From the NCBI GenBank assembly GCA_947306605.1, contig CAMZHB010000039.1, positions 1 through 9,843 of the forward strand: a stretch of DNA of 9,843 nucleotides. Reading direction: 5' to 3'. Origin of the DNA: an uncultured Prevotellaceae bacterium. GTDB taxonomy: Bacteria > Bacteroidota > Bacteroidia > Bacteroidales > Bacteroidaceae. Below the pieces are notes generated by a model. That model searched no databases and was not told the origin of the DNA. It saw nothing but the letters and a program-made list of their open reading frames with translations. The translations under genes were made by a program, and so were the position numbers. Positions 1 to 6,219 of this stretch are shown piece after piece (within the stretch, counting starts at the first letter, position 1; each line of letters starts with the position of its first letter).

Positions 1-4
1 GCCG

Positions 5-12
5 TAATTTTG
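5..12 (+). promoter_or_regulatory. Possible Bacteroidetes -7 promoter box
   Basis: TAATTTTG fits TAnnTTTG exactly, and bases 2-13 (CCGTAATTTTGC) are identical to the core of the TetR-gene promoter at 8568-8579. The -33 region lies outside the window. If genuine, transcription would start only a few bases before the ATG at 25, an unusually short leader. If the EEP gene begins upstream, the match is coincidental coding sequence. Confidence 0.45.
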
Positions 13-24
13 CCTTTGAAGATT

Positions 25-846
25 ATGTCATATAACATCCGCCACGGTGAAGGTATGGACAAGGTGTTTGACCTCGACCGCACTGCCGCCGTCATCAGCA
101 AGCACGCCCCCGACATCATCGGTCTTCAGGAAGTGGACAGTTTTGTCTCCCGCTCCAACAGAATCAATGAGATGGGATACTTAGCAACAAAAACAAGCAT
201 GCATGGCACATTTGGTCCTGCAATCCCCCTGACTGGCGGCAAGTATGGCGTAGGAATCCTCAGTAAAGAACGGCCGCTCAGTGTAAATAACATACCTTTG
301 CCTGGCAAAGAAAAACGCACATTGTTGGTCTGCGAGTTCGAGTACTATGTCTTCGCCTGCACCCATCTCGACCTCAACGACAGTTGCCGTAAGGCTTCCA
401 TTCCCATCATCGTGGAAGAAGCCAAGCGATGGACCACCAAGCCGTTCTACATCTGCGGCGACTGGAACGACACACCCTCATCGCAGACCATCGCGCAGAT
501 AAAGCGCAATTTCACTCTGCTCAACCGTACAACTAACACGTCACAGTTCAAGTGCTACACCTATCCGGCCGACGTGCCCACCAAATGTATCGACTACATT
601 GCCAAATACGGCAAGTCAAGCGTTCCCAAAACGCGCGAAGTCATTGACGAGCCCCAGGCCTCCGACCACCGTCCCATCATGGTAGAGATAGAGCTTGACA
701 TCACGCCCGAAGGCATCAACACGCCGTTCGTCGAACACGACGCAGCCGACCAGGACATTTATTCCCTTGACGGCCGCCGCGTGAACCAACCCCAGGCCAA
801 GGGCATTTACATTGTGGGCAAGAAAAAGAAATACATCGTCAAATAA
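25..846 (+). CDS. Endonuclease/exonuclease/phosphatase-fold hydrolase with Bacteroidales C-terminal tail (start uncertain)
   Basis: A metal-dependent phosphoesterase of the EEP (DNase I-like) fold; members cleave DNA, phospholipid headgroups or inositol phosphates, and the substrate here cannot be told. Numbering from the ATG at 25 (273 aa), visible family motifs are SYNIRHG with the metal/phosphate Asn4, QEVD with metal ligand Glu36, THLD at 113-116, GDWND at 145-149 and the catalytic SDHRP at 213-217. The last ~30 residues, containing YSLDGRRV and GIYIVG and ending in a Lys-rich KKKKYIVK, resemble the C-terminal tails of secreted Prevotella/Bacteroides proteins. That predicts export, yet no signal peptide is visible: the frame stays open to base 1 (TTG at 10), so the true start may lie upstream. 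Against that, bases 5-12 match a promoter -7 box, favouring the ATG at 25. The symporter gene follows after 15 nt, so the two are probably co-transcribed. The fold is confident, the start and substrate are not. Confidence 0.85.
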   Translation: MSYNIRHGEGMDKVFDLDRTAAVISKHAPDIIGLQEVDSFVSRSNRINEMGYLATKTSMHGTFGPAIPLTGGKYGVGILSKERPLSVNNIPLPGKEKRTLLVCEFEYYVFACTHLDLNDSCRKASIPIIVEEAKRWTTKPFYICGDWNDTPSSQTIAQIKRNFTLLNRTTNTSQFKCYTYPADVPTKCIDYIAKYGKSSVPKTREVIDEPQASDHRPIMVEIELDITPEGINTPFVEHDAADQDIYSLDGRRVNQPQAKGIYIVGKKKKYIVK

Positions 847-861
847 GCCACTCCCGCACCC

Positions 862-2316
862 ATGTATCCGGTCATCACAGGTGTTGTCATCGTCGCCTAT
901 TTCCTCGTTCTCCTTCTTGTATCCCACCTCACCGGCCGCGAACGCTCCAACGACGCGTTCTTCCGTGCCGGACGCCGTTCGCCGTGGTTTCTCGTAGCCT
1001 TCGGCATGATTGGCGCCAGCGTGTCGGGCGTGTCGTTCGTCAGTGTGCCCGGCTATGTCGGAGCCACCCAGATGACCTACCTGCAGATGTGCATCGGCTT
1101 TTTCTTCGGTTATCTGGTCATTGCCTTCCTGCTCCTGCCGCTTTACTACCGCCATGGCCTCACCACCATCTACACCTACCTCGAAACACGTTTCGGACGC
1201 GCCAGCCACAAGACCGGCACGTCTTTCTTTTTACTCAGCAAGCTCACGGGAGCCTGTGCCCGTTTCTTCCTCGTGTGTCTCATCCTGCAGCAGTTCGTGT
1301 TCGACAGCCTCGGCATTCCTTTCGTCGCCACCATCCTCATCATGCTCCTGCTCGTTTGGCTCTACACCCGCGGTTCCGGCATCCGCACCCTGGTCTATAC
1401 CGACACGCTCCAAACGCTCTGCATGCTCAGCGCCCTGGTGGTCACCATCATCATCATTGCCGACAAGATGGGCCTCGACTTCCGCGGCGTTTGCCAGACC
1501 GTCTCCGAGAGCGACTATGGGCGCATCTTTGTGTTCGACGACTGGGCTTCCAAGCAGAACTTCTGGAAACAATTCTTCAGCGGAGTCTTCGTCGCCATCG
1601 TCATGACCGGCCTCGACCAGGACATGATGCAGAAGAACCTAACTTGCAAGAACATCCGCGATGCACAGAAGGACTTGTGCACCTACGGCATCTGCTTCAT
1701 CCCCGTCAACCTGCTCTTCCTTGTGCTCGGCGTGTTGCTCTACACCTTCGCCGCACAGCAAGGCGTTTCCCTGCCGGCCCAAAGCGACACGCTGTTCCCC
1801 TTGCTTGTACAGCAGGGCTGGTTCGGCATGACCGTCACCGTACTTTTCATCCTTGGCATCACAGCCGCCGCCTTCTCCAGCGTCGATTCCGCCCTCACAG
1901 CCCTCACCACCAGCGTATGCATCGACCTGCTCGATATTGAAGGGAAGCCCTCGCCCCGCTTCTCGGCCGAACAGCGCCGCCGCATGGTACACGTCCTCGT
2001 GGTTGCCGTGTTCGTCATCTTCACCCTCATCTTCAAAGCCCTCAACAGCACGAGTGTCATCGACGCCATCTACATCATGGCCTCCTACACCTACGGTCCG
2101 CTGCTCGGTCTCTTCGCCTTCGGCATGTTCACCCGCCGTGTCCCCCGCGACCGCTGGATTCCTCTCGTGGCCATAGCCTCACCGCTACTCTGCTACGCCC
2201 TCAACGAAACCGTAGCTAGCGCCACCGGCTACCGTTTCGGTTACGAACTGCTCATGCTCAACGGTCTGCTGACATTCGCCGGACTCTGGGCCCTGTCGCT
2301 CGGACATTCAAAATAA
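862..2316 (+). CDS. Sodium:solute symporter (SSS family)
   Basis: An inner-membrane Na+-coupled uptake transporter of the SSS family (LeuT fold), 484 aa, near-complete for the family. About 12-13 hydrophobic segments are visible, starting at residues 4-20. Family features: the broken first core helix GASVSGVSFVSVPG (51-64), the loop-plus-helix signature VYTDTLQ (178-184), and AAAFSSVDSALTALTTS (335-351). In the last, Ala336 with Ser339/Ser340 has the A-x-x-S-S spacing of the Na2 sodium site known from vSGLT. GLDQDMMQKNL (250-260) is also typical of Bacteroidetes members. The ATG at 862 is 15 nt after the phosphoesterase stop with no promoter between, so an operon is likely. The partner enzyme could release the transported solute, but that is inference; family members carry sugars, sialic acid, inositol, proline or pantothenate, and nothing here decides. 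No truncation or frameshift. Confidence 0.93.
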   Translation: MYPVITGVVIVAYFLVLLLVSHLTGRERSNDAFFRAGRRSPWFLVAFGMIGASVSGVSFVSVPGYVGATQMTYLQMCIGFFFGYLVIAFLLLPLYYRHGLTTIYTYLETRFGRASHKTGTSFFLLSKLTGACARFFLVCLILQQFVFDSLGIPFVATILIMLLLVWLYTRGSGIRTLVYTDTLQTLCMLSALVVTIIIIADKMGLDFRGVCQTVSESDYGRIFVFDDWASKQNFWKQFFSGVFVAIVMTGLDQDMMQKNLTCKNIRDAQKDLCTYGICFIPVNLLFLVLGVLLYTFAAQQGVSLPAQSDTLFPLLVQQGWFGMTVTVLFILGITAAAFSSVDSALTALTTSVCIDLLDIEGKPSPRFSAEQRRRMVHVLVVAVFVIFTLIFKALNSTSVIDAIYIMASYTYGPLLGLFAFGMFTRRVPRDRWIPLVAIASPLLCYALNETVASATGYRFGYELLMLNGLLTFAGLWALSLGHSK

Positions 2317-2320
2317 CGGG

Positions 2321-2335
2321 GTCCCGCTTCGGGAC
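2321..2335 (+). terminator. Short GC-rich hairpin after the symporter gene
   Basis: GTCCCG and CGGGAC form a 6-bp stem with a CTT loop, 4 nt after the symporter stop. No T-tract follows, so it is a weak terminator at best. It may simply be the outer end of the repeat element that continues to 2414. Confidence 0.35.
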
Positions 2336-2414
2336 GCAAAAGCGGCGTCTCGAAAATTACAAGTCGGACTTCAAAAATCAGAAACGCCGCTTCAAAATTT
2401 TGAAGCGGCGTTTC
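2327..2414 (+). repeat. Dispersed palindromic element, left copy
   Basis: Two modules are shared with the element at 6062-6107, which lies in the opposite orientation. Module A at 2327-2348 matches the reverse complement of 6086-6107 in 21 of 22 bases. Module B at 2381-2393 (GAAACGCCGCTTC) matches the reverse complement of 6062-6074 in 13 of 13. The gap between modules is 32 nt here and 11 nt there. Module A contains a degenerate copy of the GAAGCGGCGTTTC unit, so this copy carries three alternating units. The element lies wholly between the convergent stop codons of the symporter and the GH5 gene. Confidence 0.7.
2381..2414 (-). terminator. 34-bp perfect palindrome, probable terminator of the GH5 operon
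   Basis: Two 17-base arms (GAAACGCCGCTTCAAAA and its exact complement) meet with no spacer. On the minus strand the palindrome begins 3 nt after the GH5 TAG stop and is followed by TGATTTTTG, giving a strong stem and a short U-rich tail. In the plus direction the tail is poor, so termination of the symporter transcript here is less certain. The palindrome is also the inner half of a dispersed repeat, so it may be a repeat used as a terminator. Confidence 0.7.
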
Positions 2415-2417
2415 GTT

Positions 2418-3575
2418 CTACCTGGATGCATTCTTGTATTCCTCGAACCAGTGGTAACAGGGCCAAGGGCACGCCTCCGGGTCGGTGAGGAACGTGTGAT
2501 TGCCGTCCTGCGGCGCCTCGTCCTTGAAACGCGCCAGCAACTCGGGGCTGGTAAAGAGCAGCCAGCCCATATTGCCGCACTCGTCGGCCAGTTTGCGGAA
2601 ATTGGCTCCGAAACCCTTGCCTCCGGCCACGCCCGTGTCCGACTTACCCCACGAACTGCGGTACTTGCTCGGCGCCCAGTCCATCTCCGTGACTATCATC
2701 GGCGCCACACGGCTGAGCGGCATAATCTGTTCGTCCCATCCTTGCTTGAAACCGGTGTAGTTCACCACCACGTCGCCCTCGCCGTGGCCACCGTTGTACC
2801 AGCCGGGGTAACAGTGGACGGCGTAACCGATGTTCTTGCCCTTCACAGGGTATTTCACGAAGTCGGCATAGTGCGACTGCCAGCCCAGACCCGGGATGAG
2901 CAGGATGTTGCGGCAGTGGCGGCGCATCTTCTTCACAATGGGTTGCAGATAAGCCGTCAGCTCCTTCGTCCCCGCCCGTCTGCCGTCGGCACCGAGAATG
3001 TTGACGGGTTCATTGGCCAGTTCAAACATCACGCCGGCGTTGTTGCGCAGCCTGGGGTGGCGGCTCACGTAGTCCCACACCTGCATGAGGTACTTCTGAT
3101 AGTCGTCGCCCACCCGGATGTTCATGGGGCACACGCCCGGCGGACGCATGATGACGTACAGGCCCTTGCCAATGGCATATTCGGCCATGGGGACGAAGAC
3201 CTCGTCAAGGTACTTCTTGAAACGCTCCATGGAGAACGCCGAGATATCGTTCTCACCCTTCGTGTGACGGCCCGGAATGTTGCTCCAATAAGGATCCATG
3301 TGCAGGCGCACGAAGTCCATCTTCCATCCGGCGGCCAAAATGTCGTCGATGAGACCCTGGTTGTACGCCAGGCAGGCTTTCACGTCGTAATTGGTCCACT
3401 TCGTGCCCCGCTCGTTGAACCACGGGCTATAAGTCTGGGCAAAGCCATGCAGGTTGACCACCCGGCCGTCGGGATCTTTGAAGTAACGGCCATCCACATG
3501 GAGCGGCACAACCTGGGCCAGCGCGGACACCGCAAGGAACAATCCCAAAACTCCGGCAAAAACTGTTTTTTTCAT
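2418..3575 (-). CDS. Secreted GH5-like glycoside hydrolase (cellulase/mannanase-type)
   Basis: A 385-aa exported (beta/alpha)8 glycoside hydrolase of the GH5 type, a family cleaving beta-1,4-linked glucans, mannans and related polysaccharides with retention. Residues 1-21 (MKKTVFAGVLGLFLAVSALAQ) are a signal peptide without a lipobox Cys, so the product should be periplasmic or released. Expected active-site elements are in order: FVRLH with Arg90, NEP with acid/base Glu189, HCY with His254 and Tyr256, VTEMDW with nucleophile Glu297, and GWLLF with Trp338 at the end of strand 8. The N-terminal LHVDGRYFKDPDGRVVNLHG resembles the usual GH5 opening strands. No carbohydrate-binding module is present, and no SusC/SusD genes are nearby, so this is not a classic polysaccharide-utilisation locus. 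It is the last gene of the minus-strand run, 19 nt after the HhH gene. Subfamily and substrate are not assigned. Confidence 0.88.
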   Translation of the reverse strand: MKKTVFAGVLGLFLAVSALAQVVPLHVDGRYFKDPDGRVVNLHGFAQTYSPWFNERGTKWTNYDVKACLAYNQGLIDDILAAGWKMDFVRLHMDPYWSNIPGRHTKGENDISAFSMERFKKYLDEVFVPMAEYAIGKGLYVIMRPPGVCPMNIRVGDDYQKYLMQVWDYVSRHPRLRNNAGVMFELANEPVNILGADGRRAGTKELTAYLQPIVKKMRRHCRNILLIPGLGWQSHYADFVKYPVKGKNIGYAVHCYPGWYNGGHGEGDVVVNYTGFKQGWDEQIMPLSRVAPMIVTEMDWAPSKYRSSWGKSDTGVAGGKGFGANFRKLADECGNMGWLLFTSPELLARFKDEAPQDGNHTFLTDPEACPWPCYHWFEEYKNASR

Positions 3576-3594
3576 GTCGATTATTTAGTAATGG

Positions 3595-4473
3595 TTATTC
3601 GAAACTCACGTAGGGAGTCAGCCGTTCCAAGTCAACCGGCGTGAACGCTTCGCTCAGGCTCAATTCCTGCAACGTTTGCAAATAGCCTTGGCATTCCCGG
3701 TAGTTCACGATGGCTTTCACCTGTTCGTAATTGAGGTACGGATGCCGCAGCAATTCGCGGAAAGGCGCGCGGTTCAGTTGCAAAGGACGTACCTCGGCCG
3801 CTCCAATCCGAAACCACATCGCCACACTGTCGGGCAGATTCTTTATTTCCCGCAACTGGGCCGTGCTGACAAATCCTCCGAGCAATTCGCGATACCGCAC
3901 AATGCGGTGCGCGAAGTATGGCCCTACGCCCGGCACCCGCAGCAGTGCCGCCGAGTCCGCCGTGTTGAGGTCGAGCCGTTCGCCACGCCTCAGTTTATAG
4001 GAAGGGTATGGCGTGAACGGATTATGGGCACTTTGGGAATTATGAGAACTTCGGGAATTATGAAAGCTCTGGGAATTATAATGGGGCGGGCGGACGCTGT
4101 GGGCAGTCCGGTCCGTGGCCACTTGGATGTAAGACCGCAGCCGCCGGTAATCAGCCGAGTCCATGCCGTAGATGCGCGCCAAGTCTTCGGCCCGGCGAAA
4201 GCGCCCGCCAGCTGCACGGTAGTGACAGATGCGTCCGGCTATCCTAGGCGTCAGACCCAAACGGACAAACGTGGCCGAGTCGGCCGTATTGGGATCAAAG
4301 GGGAATAGTTCGATATCTGCCTTGGCCGTTTCTTCCGTCTGCAACGGCTCGGGCGTCGTCAAGGGATGCTCCTTGCGCCACAGCCACGCACCGGCCGTCA
4401 CCAACACCACGACGACCGTCAGTACCAGCAGGGCACGGCGTTGCGACGGGGTAAGGTAAGAAGCACGGGCCAT
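3595..4473 (-). CDS. Membrane-anchored protein with three helix-hairpin-helix (ComEA-like) segments
   Basis: 292 aa. A single membrane helix at ~14-32 is followed by an acidic, Pro-rich linker and three HhH-type segments: 57-92 (FDPNTADSATF, then LGLTPRIAGRI), 166-201 (LDLNTADSAALLRVPGVGPYFAHRI, the best match with PGVGP hairpin) and 231-265 (LQLNRAPFRELL, most diverged). ComEA-type HhH repeats bind DNA backbone without sequence specificity; ComEA itself pulls DNA in during transformation. The Bacteroidales proteins of this architecture are common, but their role is not established here. Residues ~132-151 are a Ser/His/Asn-rich linker made of hexapeptides (see the repeat at 4021-4074). The start is 9 nt after the NSS transporter stop, and the GH5 gene follows 19 nt after its TAA, so all three are probably one transcript. 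No other competence genes are in the window. Confidence 0.82.
   Translation of the reverse strand: MARASYLTPSQRRALLVLTVVVVLVTAGAWLWRKEHPLTTPEPLQTEETAKADIELFPFDPNTADSATFVRLGLTPRIAGRICHYRAAGGRFRRAEDLARIYGMDSADYRRLRSYIQVATDRTAHSVRPPHYNSQSFHNSRSSHNSQSAHNPFTPYPSYKLRRGERLDLNTADSAALLRVPGVGPYFAHRIVRYRELLGGFVSTAQLREIKNLPDSVAMWFRIGAAEVRPLQLNRAPFRELLRHPYLNYEQVKAIVNYRECQGYLQTLQELSLSEAFTPVDLERLTPYVSFE
4021..4074 (-). repeat. 18-bp coding minisatellite in the HhH gene
   Basis: Three tandem 18-bp units (4021-4038, 4039-4056, 4057-4074) and the start of a fourth, each beginning ATTATG (ATTATA in the fourth) and ending GGGA on the plus strand. On the coding strand they give hexapeptides of the pattern N-S-Q/R-S-x-H, in the linker between the first and second HhH segments. 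Length changes in multiples of 18 bp would keep the frame. Confidence 0.8.
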
Positions 4474-4482
4474 GAAGCGACA

Positions 4483-5868
4483 TCAGACAATGTGGAACAT
4501 GCCCATACCGCTGAGGAAGATAAGCAGAATGGCAAAAGGCACGAAGAAACGCAGCAGCACCGACACGAAACGGCTGCTCCGGCAGGACACTGTGCCGCCG
4601 TTGGTCAGTTCGTCGTGCAGAATGCGGCGGTCGAGCACCCACCCCACGAACAGGGCGATGAGGAAACCGCCCAGAGGCAGCATGATTTGTCCTGAAACAA
4701 AATCAAAGAGGTCGAACAGGTTGCGTCCGGCTATTTTGAAACTGGCCAAGGGCCCCATGGAGAGCGAACAGAACGCTCCGACAGACAGGCACACCGCCGT
4801 CACCACCGTTGTGGCCTTGGCGCGCGACATCCTGAAGTTCTCCGTCAGATAGGCCGTCGGCACCTCATGCAGCGAAATGACCGACGTCAGTGTGGCGATG
4901 ACCAGCAGGAAATAAAACAGCACTGACACCACGTAGCCCAGCAGCGGCATTCCGCCGAAGGCCTGTTGGAACACGTTGGGCAAGGCTATGAACACCAGTG
5001 AAGCGCCCTCGTTGGGCAGGATGTTCGTGGAGAACACGGCAGGGAAGATGATGATGCCCGCCATGACGGCCACGAAGGAATCGATGACGCCCACCTTGAA
5101 GGCCGTGCCCACCAGGCGCGTGTCTTTGCTGAAATAACTGGCATAGGTGCACACGCAGCCCATGGCCAGGCTCAGCGAATAGAAGGCCTGCCCCATGGCG
5201 TCGAGCACCGTCTGGAACGTGATTTTCGTAAAGTCCGGACGGAACAGGAACGTTAGTCCGGCCTTGGCCCCGGGCGTGAACAGCGAACTGACGGCCAACA
5301 CCAGCAGTATGACGAAGAGCAGCGGCATCAGCACTTTCGACACGCGCTCAATGCCTTGCTTCACACCGCGCACAATGACGAAATGCGATATCAGCACCAG
5401 CACGCACGTATAAACAATGGGGAGGTAAGGATTGGTGACGAACGACTCGAAGTGGCCCTTGTAGTCGGGCACGTCGCCCCCGAGAATGCCGAAACGGTTG
5501 AGCGATGCGTCCACCAGATAGTCGAGCGCCCAGCCCGACACCACCACGTAGTAGCACATGATGAACCATCCCGTGAACACACCGAGCTGCCCCACACGGC
5601 TCCACAGCCAGTGACGCGACAACTTCTTGTAAGCCTGAGCCGTATTGGTGTGTGCCCGGCGGCCCACCGTAAACTCGGCGGCCATCAGCGGCAAACCGAG
5701 CACCAGTACGCACGCCACGTAAATAAGCATGAATGCGGCACCGCCGTTGTTGCCCGTCGTTACGGGAAAACGCCAGATGTTGCCCAGGCCCACGGCCGAA
5801 CCGGCCGTGGCCAGCACCAGTCCCACTTTCGTCGCAAAGTCAGCGCGCTCAGAACCGTTCTTCCTCAC
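4483..5868 (-). CDS. Neurotransmitter:sodium symporter (NSS/SNF family) amino-acid transporter
   Basis: An inner-membrane Na+-dependent transporter of the NSS family (LeuT, MhsT, TnaT relatives), which import amino acids. 461 aa with about 11 hydrophobic segments, the usual size of the bacterial 11-helix type. The TM1 signature AGSAVGLGNIWRFP (22-35) with NNGGAAF (40-46) is nearly canonical and supplies Na+ and substrate contacts. Further matches: YYVVVSGW (106-113) in TM3, QAFYSLSLAMGCVCTYASY (227-245) at the unwound TM6, DSFVAVMAGIIIFP (263-276) in TM7, and ATLTSVISLHE (325-335) in TM8. It is the first gene of the minus-strand run, with a -7 box about 20 nt upstream of its start and the HhH gene 9 nt downstream. 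The cargo (aromatic, branched-chain or other amino acid) cannot be decided from sequence alone. Intact, no frameshift. Confidence 0.94.
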   Translation of the reverse strand: MRKNGSERADFATKVGLVLATAGSAVGLGNIWRFPVTTGNNGGAAFMLIYVACVLVLGLPLMAAEFTVGRRAHTNTAQAYKKLSRHWLWSRVGQLGVFTGWFIMCYYVVVSGWALDYLVDASLNRFGILGGDVPDYKGHFESFVTNPYLPIVYTCVLVLISHFVIVRGVKQGIERVSKVLMPLLFVILLVLAVSSLFTPGAKAGLTFLFRPDFTKITFQTVLDAMGQAFYSLSLAMGCVCTYASYFSKDTRLVGTAFKVGVIDSFVAVMAGIIIFPAVFSTNILPNEGASLVFIALPNVFQQAFGGMPLLGYVVSVLFYFLLVIATLTSVISLHEVPTAYLTENFRMSRAKATTVVTAVCLSVGAFCSLSMGPLASFKIAGRNLFDLFDFVSGQIMLPLGGFLIALFVGWVLDRRILHDELTNGGTVSCRSSRFVSVLLRFFVPFAILLIFLSGMGMFHIV

Positions 5869-5887
5869 CTTTTGTGCAATTTAGGTG

Positions 5888-5895
5888 CAAAATTA
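5888..5895 (-). promoter_or_regulatory. -7 promoter box of the NSS transporter operon
   Basis: Read on the minus strand this is TAATTTTG in the wider core CGTAATTTTGCAC, the same core as at the tRNA and TetR promoters. Transcription should begin about 14 nt before the ATG at 5868. The -33 position reads CCCC rather than TTTG, so the upstream element is weak or absent. Confidence 0.7.
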
Positions 5896-5946
5896 CGAAT
5901 AAATGAGCGTAGACGGGGAAGAAAAACGCAGTTTTTCATTCCATGT

Positions 5947-5960
5947 CTGCCAAATGACAG
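5947..5960. promoter_or_regulatory. Imperfect dyad, possible operator
   Basis: CTGCCA and TGACAG are inverted arms matching at 5 of 6 positions around an AA centre. It lies about 52 bp upstream of the NSS -7 box, a plausible activator position, but a dyad this short can occur by chance. Confidence 0.25.
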
Positions 5961-6059
5961 TAATAATACCCCGAACGAGCTATTTTGTCAAGATTTTTTA
6001 CCTCGAAATCGGACTTTTTGTAACATGCTGATTTTCACCGGATGTCAGGAATGGCAAAA

Positions 6060-6107
6060 CAGAAGCGGCGTTTCAAAAATTTGAAACGCCGCTTCTGCGT
6101 CCCGAAG
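6060..6107 (-). repeat. Dispersed palindromic element, right copy (inverted relative to 2327-2414)
   Basis: Two 18-base arms (6060-6077 and 6080-6097) are perfect complements around an AA spacer, with GAAGCGGCGTTTC inside the left arm. Continuing to 6107, the reverse complement matches module A of the left element in 21 of 22 bases. Unlike the left copy it sits between two divergent genes, where no transcript from either flank should end, so a terminator role is hard to argue. A plus-strand transcript would have little U-rich tail after the stem (CGTCCCG). Confidence 0.75.
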
Positions 6108-6127
6108 TCCCACCTTTGCGCCCTGAA
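6089..6127 (+). repeat. Diverged tandem pair with 21-bp period
   Basis: CCGCTTCTGCGTCCCGAA (6089-6106) and CCACCTTTGCGCCCTGAA (6110-6127) agree at 13 of 18 positions, and all five differences are transitions. The first unit overlaps the right palindromic element, so the element may once have been longer. With only two units, chance is not excluded. Confidence 0.35.
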
Positions 6128-6168
6128 ATAGGGCCCTGCCCCCATAAAGCCAAATTTTCCGGGATTTT

Positions 6169-6199
6169 TTTGGTGATAACGCTTTTTGGTGTACTTTTG
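6169..6199 (+). promoter_or_regulatory. Consensus Bacteroidetes promoter of the VanZ-like gene
   Basis: A TTTG -33 box at 6169-6172, a 19-bp spacer and a TACTTTTG -7 box at 6192-6199 fit the Bacteroidetes housekeeping promoter pattern fully. The predicted transcription start is about 15 nt before the ATG at 6220. This is the clearest promoter in the window. Confidence 0.82.
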
Positions 6200-6219
6200 C
6201 GGAAAGAAATTCACACGGC

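Larger units (their letters stand above)
5869..6219. other. Divergent intergenic region, 351 bp
   Basis: No gene is seen here. From left to right it holds: the NSS promoter (5888-5895); an imperfect dyad CTGCCAAATGACAG at 5947-5960; an AT-rich stretch to ~6040 without recognised content; the palindromic repeat at 6060-6097 with an adjoining diverged tandem at 6089-6127; a GC-rich patch with GGGCCC at 6131-6136; and the VanZ-gene promoter (6169-6199). Short open frames crossing it are shadows of neighbouring genes. Confidence 0.75.

Noticed and set aside
616..1209. A 197-codon minus-strand frame across the phosphoesterase-symporter junction
   Set aside because: Antisense to two well-supported genes and of shadow-like composition.
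984..1940. A 318-codon plus-strand frame within the symporter gene
   Set aside because: Extremely rich in His, Arg and Pro, with no hydrophobic segments or known motifs; an out-of-frame shadow of the symporter.
2327..2414. CRISPR-like reading of the repeated GCGGCG units
   Set aside because: Units alternate in orientation, number only three, lack regular spacers, and no cas genes are present.
2400..3644. A 414-codon plus-strand open frame
   Set aside because: It is antisense to the whole GH5 gene, which has a signal peptide and all catalytic motifs. The plus frame has no recognisable domain and arises because G/C-rich third positions leave few stops on the opposite strand.
5356..6084. A 242-codon plus-strand frame running into the divergent gap
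   Set aside because: Antisense to the NSS gene for most of its length; the tail covering the gap has no family similarity, no promoter and no start-site support.
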